A DNA stretch of 64,000 bases, from NCBI GenBank assembly GCA_009809945.1, contig WTPW01000689.1, positions 257,045-321,044 on the forward strand, written 5' to 3'. Under the pieces are notes generated by a model that was not told the DNA's origin, made no database searches, and saw only the letters and a program-made list of their open reading frames with translations. Both the position numbers and the translations under genes were made by a program. How positions within the stretch are numbered: the stretch's first letter is position 1; every line of letters starts with the position of its first letter. This stretch comes from Gigaspora margarita (taxonomy: Eukaryota; Glomeromycota; Glomeromycetes; Diversisporales; Gigasporaceae). Below, in pieces: positions 45,932-57,584 of the stretch.

Positions 45932-47014
45932 GGGAATTGGTATTTCCACACCCCTTTTTGGTATTGCCACACCATATGTAGATCATTTTAATTTTTTAAA
46001 AAAATTTTAACTTTGATCGAAGATATCTTGGAATCCATTTGACCAAATTCAATCAACATTTTTTTTTGAATTCAACAGCTTTTCACAATTAAAATAAAAA
46101 AAGTTGATCGAATTTGGTTAGGTGGGTGCCAAGATATCTTCAATCAAAGTTTGTAAACAATTACTGCTGCAGCTTATATTTGATAGATGTTTAGAATTTT
46201 ACAAAATCTTTGATCAAAGATATATTGAAATTCATCTGACCAAATTCAATCAACTTTTTTTCTTTAAATTTTACAGCATTTTACAATTAAAATAAAAAAA
46301 TGTTGATGAATTTGGTCAGATGGGTTCCAAGATATCTTCGATCAAAGTTTGTAAACAATTATTGCTACAGCTTATATTTAATAGACGTTTAGAATTTTAC
46401 AAAATCTTTGATCAAAGATATCTTGGAACCCACCTAACCAAATTTAATCAACTTCTTTTTTTGCATTCTACAGCTTTTTACAATTAAAAAAAAAAGTTGA
46501 TTAAATTTGGTCAGGTGGGTGCCAAGATATCTTTAATCAAAGTTTGTAAACAATTATTACCGCAGCTTATATTTGATAGATGTTTAGAATTTTACAAAAC
46601 TTTAATCAAAGATATCTTGGGATCCATCTGACCAAATATAATAACTTTTTTTCTTTAAATTTACTGCTTTTTATAATTAAAATAAAAAAAAGTTGATCGA
46701 ATTTGGCTAGGTGGGTGCCAAGATATCTTCAATCAAACTTTGAAACCAATTTTTGCTGCATCTTATATTTAATAGATGTTTAGAATTTTATAAAACTTTG
46801 ATCAAAGATATCTTGGCACCCACCTAACCAAATTCGATCAACTTTTTTTATTTTAATTGTAAAAAGCTATTGAATTCAAAGAAAAAAAATGTTGATCAAA
46901 TTTGGTCAGATGTGTTCCAAGATATCTTCGATCAAAGTTAAAATTTTTTTAAAAAATTAAAATAATCTACATGGGTGTGGCAATACCAAAAAGGGATGTA
47001 GAAATACCAATTCC
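45932..47014. mobile_element. Palindromic array element E4, 1.08 kb
   Basis: Termini GGGAATTGGTATTTCCACAC and TGTAGAAATACCAATTCC are inverses, with TA on both sides (45930-45931, 47015-47016). The TIR continues with TTTTTGGTATTGCCACACC. Inside are about five self-complementary units: GATCAAAGATATCTTGG, CCCACCTGACCAAATT, AATCAACTTTTTTT, CTACAGCTTTTTAC and the reverse of these, joined by TTTGATAGATGTTTAGAATT. No ORF. Confidence 0.88.
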
Positions 47015-47068
47015 TAAATATAATAGAAAAAACATTTTAACAAAAATTAAATATAAGAGAGAGGGGTA

Positions 47069-47626
47069 TTGTAGTGCAGTGCCTAATTCGGTATACTAAC
47101 AATATCTTATGAACTATTAATCAGAATCATATGATTTTGGTATCATTCAATTCGACTCATTAAGATGAATCGAATGGTACCAAAATCATATGATTCTGAC
47201 TAATAGTTCACAAGATATTATCATTTAACCAAAATAATCTACATATAAGATCGATATGCCTAATTGGCACAGTACCTAATTCGGTGCACTAACAATATCT
47301 TATAAACTGTTAATCAGAATCATGTGATTTTGGTACCATTCGATTTGTCTTAATCGAGCTGAATTGAATGGTGCCAAAATCATATGATTCTAACTGATTG
47401 TTCACAAAATATTACATTAGAGATCTTTTAGTACTCTGAATTAGATACTGTGCCACAATAAGACTGTTTTTTTAAAAAGTGATATCTCATAATTGAGTGA
47501 TCGAAATTAGGTAATTTTGGTACCATTTGATTTGTCTCAATGAGACAAATCGAATAGTACCAAAATAATCTAATTTTGATCGACATATCATGTGAAATGC
47601 ATTGTAGAACTTAAACTGTACTACAA
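47069..47626. mobile_element. Palindromic array element E6, 558 bp
   Basis: Ends TTGTAGTGCAGTGCC and CTGTACTACAA inverse, flanked by TA (47067-47068, 47627-47628). Three palindromic units with GGTACCATTCRATTYGTCT cores at about 47130-47185, 47328-47385 and 47518-47565. Outer arms read AATATCTTATGAACTATTAA or close variants. Confidence 0.82.
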
Positions 47627-47639
47627 TATCTTCTCTTTC

Positions 47640-47812
47640 TTATAATTTAAAAAAAAACAATTTAAAAAAAAACAAAGAAAATAAAAAATTAAAAAAATCA
47701 ATAAAAATAATAATAATAAAATTTAAAATAAAAAGTATAAAGTAAAAAAAAATTTTAAAATAAAAAAAAACAAATAAAGTAAAAAAAGAAAAAAAATTAT
47801 AAAAAGGGAAAT
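47640..47812. repeat. A-rich low-complexity tract
   Basis: AAAATAAAAA-type sequence directly left of E7; a comparable tract lies directly right of it (51010-51415). Confidence 0.8.
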
Positions 47813-48079
47813 TTTAGACATCTCTAGCTAAAGGTATATAACTTATATATCTCTGGTCTCTTTAGCTAATCAAAGATCGAGAAAATCACATAACTAAAAT
47901 TTATGTATTAATCTGATTGCTAATACTAGGTTGAATGGTCTTTTTCTTCGCCACACCATCAGATAGATAAGTATAGATTTTTTGATAATCAAATTCTATT
48001 GTTTTTTTTTTTTTGTACTATTACTAATTTTTTTTTGTTTTTTTTTTGTCGTTTAGCAAAGTTTGTATTTTTTTTTGTT

Positions 48080-50760
48080 CTTTTGTTAAATTTTTGCCTT
48101 AGATCTTTTAGGCACTCTTAAAGTAGATCTTTAAAAATCTCTTTGACATTTTGGAGCTGTTTTTTGGTAGTTCTATGTAATTCTATCAGAGAAAGACTCC
48201 AAAATATCAAAAAGCCCCTTTTAGAATTTATAGTAGTTTTCTAGCAATGTTTTAGAGTTCTCTAGTAGTTTCTTTTGAACATTTTGGGGATGTTCTCTGG
48301 TAAGTTTTTTAGAAATTTTGGAGCTGTTCTCCGGTAATTCTTTGGTGGTTTGAAGCTATTCGTTAGTAGTTTTCTACTAAAAAACCTGCTCTTATTTAGT
48401 TTTATTTTTATTAGTTTCTTTACTAGATTTAGAGCTGTTTTATGATAATTTTCTTTGCCAGATTTGGAGCTGTTCTTTGGTATTTTTGTTGGGTTTGAAG
48501 CTGTTTGGTAATTTTTTTTGCTGGGTTTAGGGGCTGTTCTCATCAGATTTGAAGCTATTCTTTGATAATTTTTTTCTGGTAGATTTTTCAGTTTTTTGGT
48601 AATTTTCTTTACTAGAATTAGGGCTGTTCTCTAGTAGTTTTTTATTAAGAAATCTACTCTAATTTATTTTATTTCTATTAGTTTCATTGCTGAGTTTGGA
48701 GCTATTCTATAATAATTTTTTTGCTAGATTTGAAGCTGTTCTTTGGTATTTTTGCTGAATTTGAAAATGTTAGCTTTTAGTAAATTTTTTTGCTAAGTTG
48801 AAGATTTTCTCTAATAATTTTCTTTGTCAGGTTTGAAGCTGTTCTCTAGTAGGTTTCTTAAAAATTTTAAAGCTGTTCTCAGATAATTTTCTTTGCTAAG
48901 TTTGGAGCTGTTCTGGCAGTTTTGTATTATAAAACCTACTCTAATTCAATTTCATTCTATTAGTTTCTTTGCTGGGTTTGGAGCTGTTCTAAGGTTGTTT
49001 TTTTGCCAGATTTAGATTAACTTTCTTCTTCAGGTTTGGAGCTATTCTCTGGTAGGTTCTTATAAATTTTGAAACTGTTATTTGATAATTTTCTTCACTG
49101 GGTTTGGGATTGCTCTTGATAGATTTGTACTATGAATCCTATTCTAATTTATATTAGTTTCTTTGCCATGATTGAAGCTGTTCTATAATAATTTTCTTTG
49201 CTGGATTTTAAACTGTTTTCTAGTAATTTTGGCCAGATTGAAGATGTTCTTTAGTAATTGTCTTCTTCAGGTTGGAGCTGTTTTTTGGGTAGGGTTCTTT
49301 GGTAGTTTTCTATAAAGAAACTATTTTGTTTCTATTAGTTTCTTTACTAGGTTTAAAGCTATTTATTACAAAACCTACTCTAATTCAGTTTTATTCTATT
49401 AGTTTTTTTATGAGTTTGAAAGTGTTCTATAGTAGTTTTTTTGCTGGATTCAAAGCTGTTTTTTTTGGTTACTGTAAATTTCTTTGTCAAATTTGGAGTA
49501 ATTTTTTGTTGTCGAGGTTGAAGCTATTTTTTAATAGGTTTTTAGAAGTTTTGTAGCTATTCTCTGATAATTTTCTTTACTGGGTTTGTAGTTGTTCTTA
49601 ATAGTTTTCTACTAAAAACCTACTCTAATTTAGTTTCATCCTATTAGTTTATTTGCTAGGTTTGGAGTTGTTCTATCCCTTAAATTGTAGTAGAACATAG
49701 GCAATTTGCCTGCATTTTTGCACTTTTTTTGCTCTGATTTACTTTTTTTAAATATCAAGATAATTAAATAAAACTTTGTACAATTATATTTGAAAATAAG
49801 GATTACTTTTTTGCAAAATTAGTTTTTATATTATAAGAAAAAAATTTTAAATTATATATAAGCTAAAAATAGATATCTTTAAGAAAAAAATTTTTTATTT
49901 TTTAAAAAATTTTATCACAATTTCTCTGTAATCTTATTTAGTTTTAGTTTTAAAGCTATAGTTCTTAAGACAATATTGTAGTTTATATAAAGGATAATAA
50001 CTTTTATTATTGCAACTTTAATGATTTATTTGTAAAAATCAAGACTTGTATTAGAAGTAAAAGTTTTTTTATAGACAGGAACATATAAAATTTAAGAAAA
50101 TCTATAGAAAATTTAATAGTAAAAATGCTAATACAAGAACTTTAAACTTTAATTATACTAAAGTTTTCTAATAATTTTAAAAAATTTTTATAACAAAGTT
50201 ACTAAAACAAAACTCAAATATTTTTTACTTAGAAAAGTTATAGCTAAAATTAATATTTAAAATTTTATTAAAATTTTATTAAAATTTTTAAAATATGCAG
50301 CCAAATTTGTCTGTGTTACAATCTAAGGGATAGTAACTTTCTTTGCTAGGCTTGAAATTGTTTTCTGGTAATTTCTTTACTAAATTTGGAGTTGTTATAC
50401 AGTAATTTTCTTTGCCAGGCTTTGAAGCTGTTTTTTGGTAATTTTTTTTTTTAAATTTGAAGTTTTTTTTTGCCAAATTCTCTGATAGTTTTTTCACCAA
50501 AAATTTGGAGCTATTCTTTGGAAATTTTCACCAAATTTGGTGCTGCTTTCTGGTAATTTTCTTTGCCAAATTTGGAGCTATTTGGTAATTTTTTTTACCA
50601 AATTTGGAGCTATTTTCTGGTTATGGGTTTGAAGTTATTTTTTGGTTAGAGTTAAACTGTTTTTAATAGTTTTGGTATTTTGAAGTTTTTTTTTGTAAAT
50701 TTTTAGTATTTTGGTGCTAATCTCTAGTAGTTTTTTGTTTTTTTTTGTTTTTTTTTTTTT
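48080..50760. repeat. Imperfect minisatellite, TTTGGAGCTGTTCT type
   Basis: Dozens of diverged units of roughly 40-60 bp with words TTTGGAGCTGTTCT, GGTAATTTTCTTTGC and GGGTTTGAAGCTG. A longer-order repeat includes CTACTCTAATTTAGTTT plus CTATTAGTTTCTTTGC (48385, 48655, 48930, 49375, 49620). Open frames here are composition artefacts. Interrupted by the MITE at 49676-50330. Confidence 0.85.
49676..50330. mobile_element. TA-flanked MITE, TCCCTTAAATTGTA ends
   Basis: 655 bp. Left TCCCTTAAATTGTAG and right TTACAATCTAAGGGA, with inner CAATTTGCCTGCA / TGCAGCCAAATTTG also inverse; TA at 49674-49675 and 50331-50332. Interior A/T-rich without repeat words. Confidence 0.85.
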
Positions 50761-51009
50761 TNTTTTTTTTGGCATTATCTCTTTAATATAAATAAAAAAT
50801 TTTTTAAAAAATTTTTTTGATTTGTTTATATATATTCTGGACTTGTGTTATAATTAAGTCTGTAAAGTGAGGTCAGGATTTGGGTTGCACAAGATTTTCT
50901 GACTAGCTAGCAATTTGAAAAAATGGTCATGTGAATTTTGCTTGTTTTAATTGGCTAATAAGCTAGAGATATATAGTTATATATCTCTAGCTAGAGATAC
51001 CTAGAAGAA

Positions 51010-51415
51010 CTCTTATAAAAAATAAAAAAATAAATAAATAAACAAAAACAAATTATAAAGATAATTTAAAAAATTAAAAAAATAAAAATATTTAAATAAA
51101 AATAAATATAAGTTATAATTTTAAAAAAAACTTTAAAAAAATAAAAAATTAAATAAAAAAAATTAAATAAAAATAAAAAAAATAAAAAAAATAAAAAAAA
51201 TAAAAAAAATAAAAAAAAGTTAAAATAAAAAAATATACCAAAAAAAATAAATAAAAATTAAAATATAAAAAAATAAAAAAAGTTAAATAAAAAAGTATAA
51301 AGTAAAAAAATTTTTTTTAAAAAAAGTAAATAAATCAAAAAAATAAAAAATAATAATAAAAAAATAAAAAAATAAAAAACTCAAAAAAATTAAACAAAAT
51401 GAAAAATAAAAAATA
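51010..51415. repeat. A-rich low-complexity tract
   Basis: AAATAAAAA runs; no gene. Shares the word TAAAGTAAAAAAATTTT with 47738-47755. Confidence 0.8.
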
Positions 51416-52008
51416 GAACTAGATAAGATAGTACTTTGTGCACATTGTGCCTCTATGTTTATATCTCAAAATTTTACTTGGGTATCCTGTTGCACTTCTA
51501 ACAAAAAATAATCCTTTTGCAATTTTGGACTAATCTTAATTATAACTTTAATTTAACTCTAGACAAAGCTAATTATTAGTACATTAGAAGCACAAAATGC
51601 ATAGGGGCACTATCTAGATTTTCTTTAAAAAATAATAATAATAAAAAATCTGTAAACTAAAAAAAATTAAATAAAAATAAAAAAATCAGTTTAAAAAATT
51701 TAAATAAAAAAATAAAAAAATAATTAAATTAAAACAAAATAAAAAATAAATAACAAAACTAAAATAAATAAAAAATAAATAAATAAAGAGGAAAATCTAA
51801 ATGGTGCCCTTGTGCATTTTGTGCCCTCTAATATACTAATAATTAATTTTGCCTAGAATTAGGGTTAGGGTTAAGATTAGAATCAAGATTAGTACAGGAT
51901 TGCAAGAGGATCATTTTTTGTTAAAAGTGCAAAGGGGTTACTCTAGTAAAATTTTGAGATATCAAAATAGGATGCACAATGTACATGACCACCATCTAGT
52001 CTAGTTCA
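51416..52008. mobile_element. Long-armed inverted repeat element E8
   Basis: Arms of about 205 bp: left 51416-51622 (GAACTAGATAAGATAGT, CTCAAAATTTTACTTGGG, AAAATGCATAGGGGCAC), right 51792-52008 as the inverse (GTGCCCTTGTGCATTTT, AGTAAAATTTTGAG, ACTAGTTC-like end). The centre is an A-rich tract. The right arm carries GGGTTAGGGTTA. Confidence 0.7.
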
Positions 52009-52059
52009 ATAAAGAAAATAAAAAAATTTTGATTTAAAAAAAAAAACAAATAAAAGACA

Positions 52060-52360
52060 ATAGGCAGAATCGGTAAATATATACTATGGTCTGTCAATAG
52101 AGCAAGCAATCTGCAAAATTAGTATTTGGTTCACTATGTGGATCAAATATAGTATTCCCACTAATCATATTTTAACTATTCAAATCTAGGTGAGTCTTGG
52201 CCACTCTAGTAGGTTTAGGTCACAGATAAATTAGTCTGAGCTTTTATTTTTGCATGTAATTTATATGTATTTGTCACTGTACAATTTAAGTAGTTGCTAT
52301 TAAACAACCTCTTATATAAATTACTCAATAAAGATAAGAGCAAGGCCCTCACCTTAAAAA
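52060..52360 (+). mobile_element. Retroelement 3' end fragment
   Basis: ATTCAAATCTAGGTGAGT, CACTCTAGTAGGTTTAGG and a terminal A run with AT repeat (52357-52382). The same 3' words end the LINE relic at 54780-54985, so this is a 5' truncated relative. Confidence 0.6.
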
Positions 52361-52424
52361 AAAAATATATATATATATATATACTATGGCTTAAGTACTA
52401 GTACTATATACATATATACATATG

Positions 52425-52685
52425 CTTTTTTGACTTGTTTACATTCAAAATTATCCAAATATCCAAGATTGTCCAAAGTTTGTCCAGGCTTTAATAATAA
52501 ATTGATCCATCTAAAAAGTATATAACTATATATTTTTTTAGGTGCTAAACACATTTCAGTTAAAATTTAATAAGTATTTTAATAAAATTTTAAGTAATTT
52601 TACTTTATTTAATTGTTCAAAATTGTTTAAAATTGTACAAATTTGTTGTCCAAAGCTGTCCTGTGACAATACTGAATATGTGCTT
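52425..52685. mobile_element. TTTGGACAA-family element, uninterrupted copy
   Basis: In reverse complement it reads GACAGCTTTGGACAAC, AATTAAATAAAGTAAAATTA, ATATATAGTTATATACTTTT, GGACAAACTTTGGACAATCT, the same order as 37197-38513 without its 1-kb insertion. Confidence 0.7.
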
Positions 52686-52899
52686 ATATATATTAAACCT
52701 GTTTTTAATCAATTTAATTTATTAATTAGATATGTTAAGAATTTTTTGACAATACTTGATAATAAGTTATCTTTGTATTGAGCTATAGCAATACCAAATA
52801 GTTACAAATAATATCATTATAGTTTTGGGCTTTTAACAAGTTTCAGAATTTCAGAAATTTGGTTTAGATATTTAAAACTAGTTTCAGTTTTAGTTTTTG

Positions 52900-54990
52900 A
52901 CAAAAGAGTTTCAGGTAGTATTATCACTCAGAATGCTCTCTTAATTCAAATAGAATTTAGAACATTTGCACTTTAGATATATTAGCTACTCTATCTACTA
53001 AATTCTTGGATAGAAAACCTATACTCAACTTACAAACAAACCAACTCAACATGATCTACTATATTCTATTGCATCTTGTCATTTTATTAGGACCCTGGAC
53101 ATTGCTCATATAGGTCATAACTGGATTTTGGCCAATTTTGGCCCAATTTGCTAAAAATAACAAAACTAGATTTTTTAAATAGCTTTCGATCTAGTAATTA
53201 GAATTGAATAAACTTTTTTTTGTTATATGCGCCTTACTGAAGGCTTCATTTTTAAAAAAAGTTTATTCAATTGGTCCACTGGATGCCAAGATAATTGCCA
53301 AAAACAGTTTTTTGCTTCTCAAATTTCTGGGTTTTTGTAAAAAAAATAAAGTATAAACTCTGTACTAGATGTCTGGGGTTCTATCTTATTAATACTCTTC
53401 ACCTACTCCAAATCATAATATACAATAATCCTATTTTAGATATTTTTAACTTCTTCAGCTACTATAATACTTTAATCTATAGCCAATCTAACTTTTTACT
53501 TTCAAATTTTTGTTTCTATACTAATGGTTCTGTTATTTATATTCTAACCCAAGATGCTCTATGGGAACTGTATGATTCAAGTTTTTAATAATAATATTTC
53601 TTACTCTTTCTTTGCACAAATTTAAAACTAGCCATTTTTATACAAATTTGAACTAATTGCTATACTATTTGCAATTAGTACTTGCCCTTGAAATAGTAAT
53701 ATAAATATATATACTGATTCTTGATTCATTATTTCAAAGTAAATATACTTACTTTATATATACAAAATTACAACAAAACTATATTTATACAACTACTAGC
53801 CTATTTGGCATACTCTTTTTAACCTTATTAAATTATATTTTCTTAATATTACACTACACAAAGTGCAAGCATATAGCAATAATAAATACAACAACAAAGC
53901 TGATGAACTTGAAAAAAACCAATTTTCTTTACATATTCTAGAATTTTATCCCTATAGTATTTACACCCCTTTTTTTACTTTTATTTACAAAAAATATAAT
54001 ATTAAACAATCAACACACTATACTATAAAAATATCAGTAATGCAATACTATTGCTATGTAGTTCTCTCAATATAAAATTCAACAGATTATTTCTCTTTCT
54101 CAACAAATTGATAGAAATGCAATCTGGTTATATTAATCATAGCCACAAGTAACCTATAATTATACTGACTTTTAACTTTGTTCTCAAAAATTATTCTAAA
54201 TTAAATATATGCTATATATGCTTCCTACTTTTTTCTATTTTCTCTCTATAAATCCTTTTCTTTATATATATTCTACTTGTATTATATGCAATCAAACAGA
54301 TAACCAACTCCGCTGGCTACTCAGCCCAGATTCAAATAATATATCAAATATTATCCAAAACACAATCAAAATTTTTCCTTTTAAACCTATTAGATATATT
54401 ATTTACTGAACTATAGCAACTATATAATAATCTTATAACACAATACTGTTTTTTCCTATACAACCTGCATTTTTAATACTACAACCTTCTATATTACAAT
54501 CCAGGATTTTATTCTTATATCACTAATTAATATTGTATCTCAATATACTTTCTACAAAAATGCATCTAATACTATTATTAAACTTTTTGGCTCATTTCAC
54601 AAAAAATTTATGAGCAGTTAAAAAAACCATACTGTATAAAACTTGCAAACTGGTAATCTTCACAAGACCTATTACAACAACCTATTTGCTTTATATCTAC
54701 TAATAATGCCTGCTTATCTCTTGGACTAGAATTTAAAAAAATAAACATTTGGTCATATAATTGGATCAAATATAGCTCTTCTACTAACTCAATTCTCCAT
54801 ATTCAAATCTAGATGAGTTTTAACTACTCTAGTAGGTTTAGATTGCAGATAATTTAGATAGAATTATTTTATCTATAGTCAGAGTCTTAATTCTTGTATA
54901 ATAACTTGTAACTTGAGAAGCCTCATGAGAAATCTCACAGATCTTATTAATAAAAATAAAGGCAAAATCTTACCTTATCAACAACAACAA
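52900..54990 (+). pseudogene. Second LINE relic: RNase H and CCHC part
   Basis: Left of the MITE at 53089-53382 the frame fits LINE coding; right of it, 53490-54000 reads as RNase H: FCFYTNGSV (TDGS expected; AAT for GAT at 53523), then stop-ridden sequence with an IYTDS-like remnant, and KVQAYSNNKYNNKADEL (His expected where Tyr stands). Near 54278 CIICNQTDNQLRWLLSP is a CCHC knuckle with His and last Cys lost. The 3' end is 54780-54990 with an A-rich tail. Far more decayed than the LINE at 9050 and of a different subfamily. Confidence 0.6.
53089..53382. mobile_element. hAT-like MITE family 1, copy 3
   Basis: 294 bp from AGGACCCTGGACATTGCTC to GATGTCTGGGGTTCT; duplication ATTTTATT (53081-53088) and ATCTTATT (53383-53390). 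Inserted within the LINE relic. Confidence 0.88.
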
Positions 54991-55799
54991 AAAAAAACAT
55001 TTAGACTTTTATATATAGCAACTGCTAGAAATTTCTCAAAGAATTTTAAAAATATAAGGGGATAGCTTATTTTTAGAAGCTTATTTTCAGAAATATATAC
55101 AGGGTTTGCAATAGAGCTCAATAGAGTTCAATAGAGCTGTAATAAAGCCAACAGAGCTCTAAATTGAACCAATAGATACTAATTTTTTGAGCTCCATTCA
55201 CTCAACTACTGAGCACCATTGGCTCTACTGTCAACTCTAATACAAAGTGGTTTGATTTTTTAAATAGTTATAAATTTTTATCTAAAAGGTTTTAAAAAAG
55301 CTAACTGGTAACTTTGTAGAGCTATATTGGCTCTACATGTGTGCCTACTGGTTAGATTTTTTTTAAAACCTCTTAGATAAAAGTTATGGCTATGAAATAT
55401 TTTGTGTAACTGTTGAGTATAGAATTCCAGCACAATATAAACCTTTTATTTTCTAAGTGAATCTATTTGGACACTTAAGTAAAATTGTTAAGCACAAATT
55501 TTATAATGATAATAATAAAAAATAGAATTCATTTTTACTAGCAAAAATTAAGTCAAAGTTTTTGTAAAAAAATTTATAAAAAGAAAAAATGCCAAAGAAG
55601 ATTAAAAAGGTTTTAAGATAGCAGTGCATAAAAATTGGTTAAAGAGTATAACAAACCTTTGAAAAAACAAATTACAAACTTATAAATACTGCCAAAACTG
55701 ACCTTTCATTCATTCAAATATGGAATCATTCAATTAACTGCCCTTTATTAAGAAATATTCTCCATGTGCAAAGACATCCATAGTGGCTATGATTTGCAT
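54991..55799. other. Spacer with repeat fragments
   Basis: 54995-55095 is a worn AAGC-MITE end (GGGGATAGCTTATTTTTAG). 55105-55250 has repeated AATAGAGCTC words. 55255-55405 is a hairpin (AGTTATAAATTTTTATCTAA, AAGGTTTTAAAAAAGC and their inverse) resembling units at 60831-61190. No gene. Confidence 0.5.
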
Positions 55800-56410
55800 T
55801 ACTGATATTACGATAGAGTTATTACAATAGATGATAAAGGTGAACTGGTAAAAATTAATCAGATGCCCTTTTTAAAAAGACCTACTAAGAGTGGAGACTC
55901 TGCTATAGAGATCGAGAAACCTGAAAGAGAAGTTTGGCTCAACAAATGATTACCTTTGCATTAAACTTCAATTCTGTTGTTTAGATTAAATTAAATACTC
56001 GAACACCATTATCTTCTGGGAGAGAGGATGACTATGTTTAATTAGAGCTTATGCCCAGAGTAAATTGAGATAGCGATTCACCCAATATAAATATAAGTAT
56101 TATGCTGAATGGCCTGCTACACGTATGACTTGTACCAGATTTTATGTTCCCAGAATATGCTAAAATCTCTTCATATATTGGCAAATATTTTAGGAGAGAT
56201 GAACCTGGGGATTTTGCTTCATTACTGGAAGAAGCAAAAAGGAGCTGTGATGCAGAAGTTGAATATTTAATCTTGAATAAATAAACATTTGCGGAAGCTC
56301 ATGTAAATATCATCAGGGTGACTATGAGTGTAGACAAAATGGTGGCTCAGGGTTTAATGTTAGGACTTGGGTGCGTACCAGATTCGGTCTTTGGATATCA
56401 TGCCATTTTT
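55800..56410 (+). pseudogene. Unidentified gene remnant
   Basis: Two coding-like stretches: around 55815-55948 (RVITIDDKGELVKINQMPFL, then KRPTKSGDSAIEIEKPEREV) and 56147-56400 (FPEYAKISSYIGKYFRRDEP, EEAKRSCDAEVEYLILNK, TAA, TFAEAHVNIIRVTMSVDKMV, GLGCVPDS). Amino-acid composition and codon use look genuine compared with neighbours, but frames change and a stop intervenes. I do not recognise the family. Confidence 0.45.
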
Positions 56411-56576
56411 ATTTATTCTGTTCTTTTTTTTCTATCATATGTTATTTATTTATTTATTTATTTTGGGCTGAAAAATAGATTTATGGGCAGAGGTCCAGAA
56501 CAGGTAACTGGGAAATGTCTAAGCCATTGCAAATGTAGAAAGCCATCCAAAAGGATCAGAGCTATTAGGGCTTAGG

Positions 56577-56700
56577 GATCAGTTCAGATCCAAAAGAATC
56601 AGTTCTGATGCAAAAGGATCAGTTCTGATGCAAAAGGATCAGTTCTGATCAAAAGAATCGGTTCTGGTTGAAAAGGATCAGTTCTGATCCAAAGTATGTA
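56577..56700. repeat. 20-bp minisatellite, about six units
   Basis: Variants of AAAAGGATCAGTTCTGATGC in tandem. The last unit is followed by AAAGTATG. Confidence 0.88.
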
Positions 56701-57584
56701 AAGCAGAAATCAATGTAATAAAACAGGTACCTTATTTTTTTCGTCCTCTTAATAAAATTTCTCTGACTTGGGTTATTGGATTATAAAAGAATCGAATTCT
56801 TAATCACGAATTATTTTGACCCATAAATTGTTTTATTGTTTTATGCACTATCGTTGTTATTTTTTAATTATCATATTGTATCTCATTATGTTAACCAATT
56901 ACCCAAATTCGTCCTAAATGTAACGATCCGGTTCCATTGTTACTTCTGTAACCTGATCTGATTAAATGATAACCCGATCCCAAATTTGATTTAATTGTGA
57001 CATCATAGCATGTGCCCAAGTTTTAGTGATCGATATTTATAGAAAACAAGATTACTACCAGATTATGTAAGCATAAACTGGTTGGATTTATGGCCGTGCA
57101 ATTGTGGCTGATATGAATTGCATGAGGAAGGGATATACGCAAAAGGCATCGTAAACCCCAAAAGTGGAAATCGATTGTGATGTTGAATGATGGGTTTAGA
57201 TGAAAAGTTCGATTTTGTTCTCCCCCCTCCCCCCGCATGTAATTTGTTATAAATAAGCTTAATTTTGACCTTTATGTAGGAAAAAGTAGTATAAGTAGTA
57301 GTATTGTGTGGCATGTCCTATAATAAAGATAAACCTATCTTGGTTTTGCTGAGTAAAAACTGCCACTGTCTGCCCGATACGCCTTAGCTTTGCCAAACCG
57401 AACTATCTCTCACCATTGAGTATATCGTATAGTGTGGTTTGTTCTTGGTGTGATTGGGTAATTCGAGTCATCGCCCAATTGTTTCGGACTATCAATAAAA
57501 AAATTATAATCAACATACTTGTGTAAGACTTGGGAAAATTAGAATTTTGCATCTTTGTTTCTTTTTCTGATTATTATCATGAAC
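56701..57584. other. Less A+T-rich spacer, no gene recognised
   Basis: Mixed composition with several TGATCC/GATCTG words and a C tract at 57223-57234. TTATAAATAAGC at 57247 could be a TATA box, but no plausible product follows. It might be 5' flank of the Sel1-kinase pseudogene. Confidence 0.4.

Larger units (their letters stand above)
47818..51002. mobile_element. Element E7: TIRs enclosing a 2.7-kb minisatellite
   Basis: Left ATCTCTAGCTAAAGGTATAT and right TATATCTCTAGCTAGAGATA are inverses that continue for about 60 bp (ATATATCTCTGGTCTC; AGCTAATAAGCTAGAGAT). The interior is almost wholly an imperfect tandem array (48080-50760). One MITE (49676-50330) is nested. Target duplication not resolved because both flanks are A-rich. 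Confidence 0.65.

Noticed and set aside
48262..49556. Open frames in the minisatellite as repeat proteins
   Set aside because: They follow from unit composition (PKPSKKNYQKTAS-like translations on the reverse strand), shift frame freely and have no start context.
57223..57234. C tract as a poly-C regulatory site
   Set aside because: A single homopolymer-like run with no repeat elsewhere; nothing to support a function.
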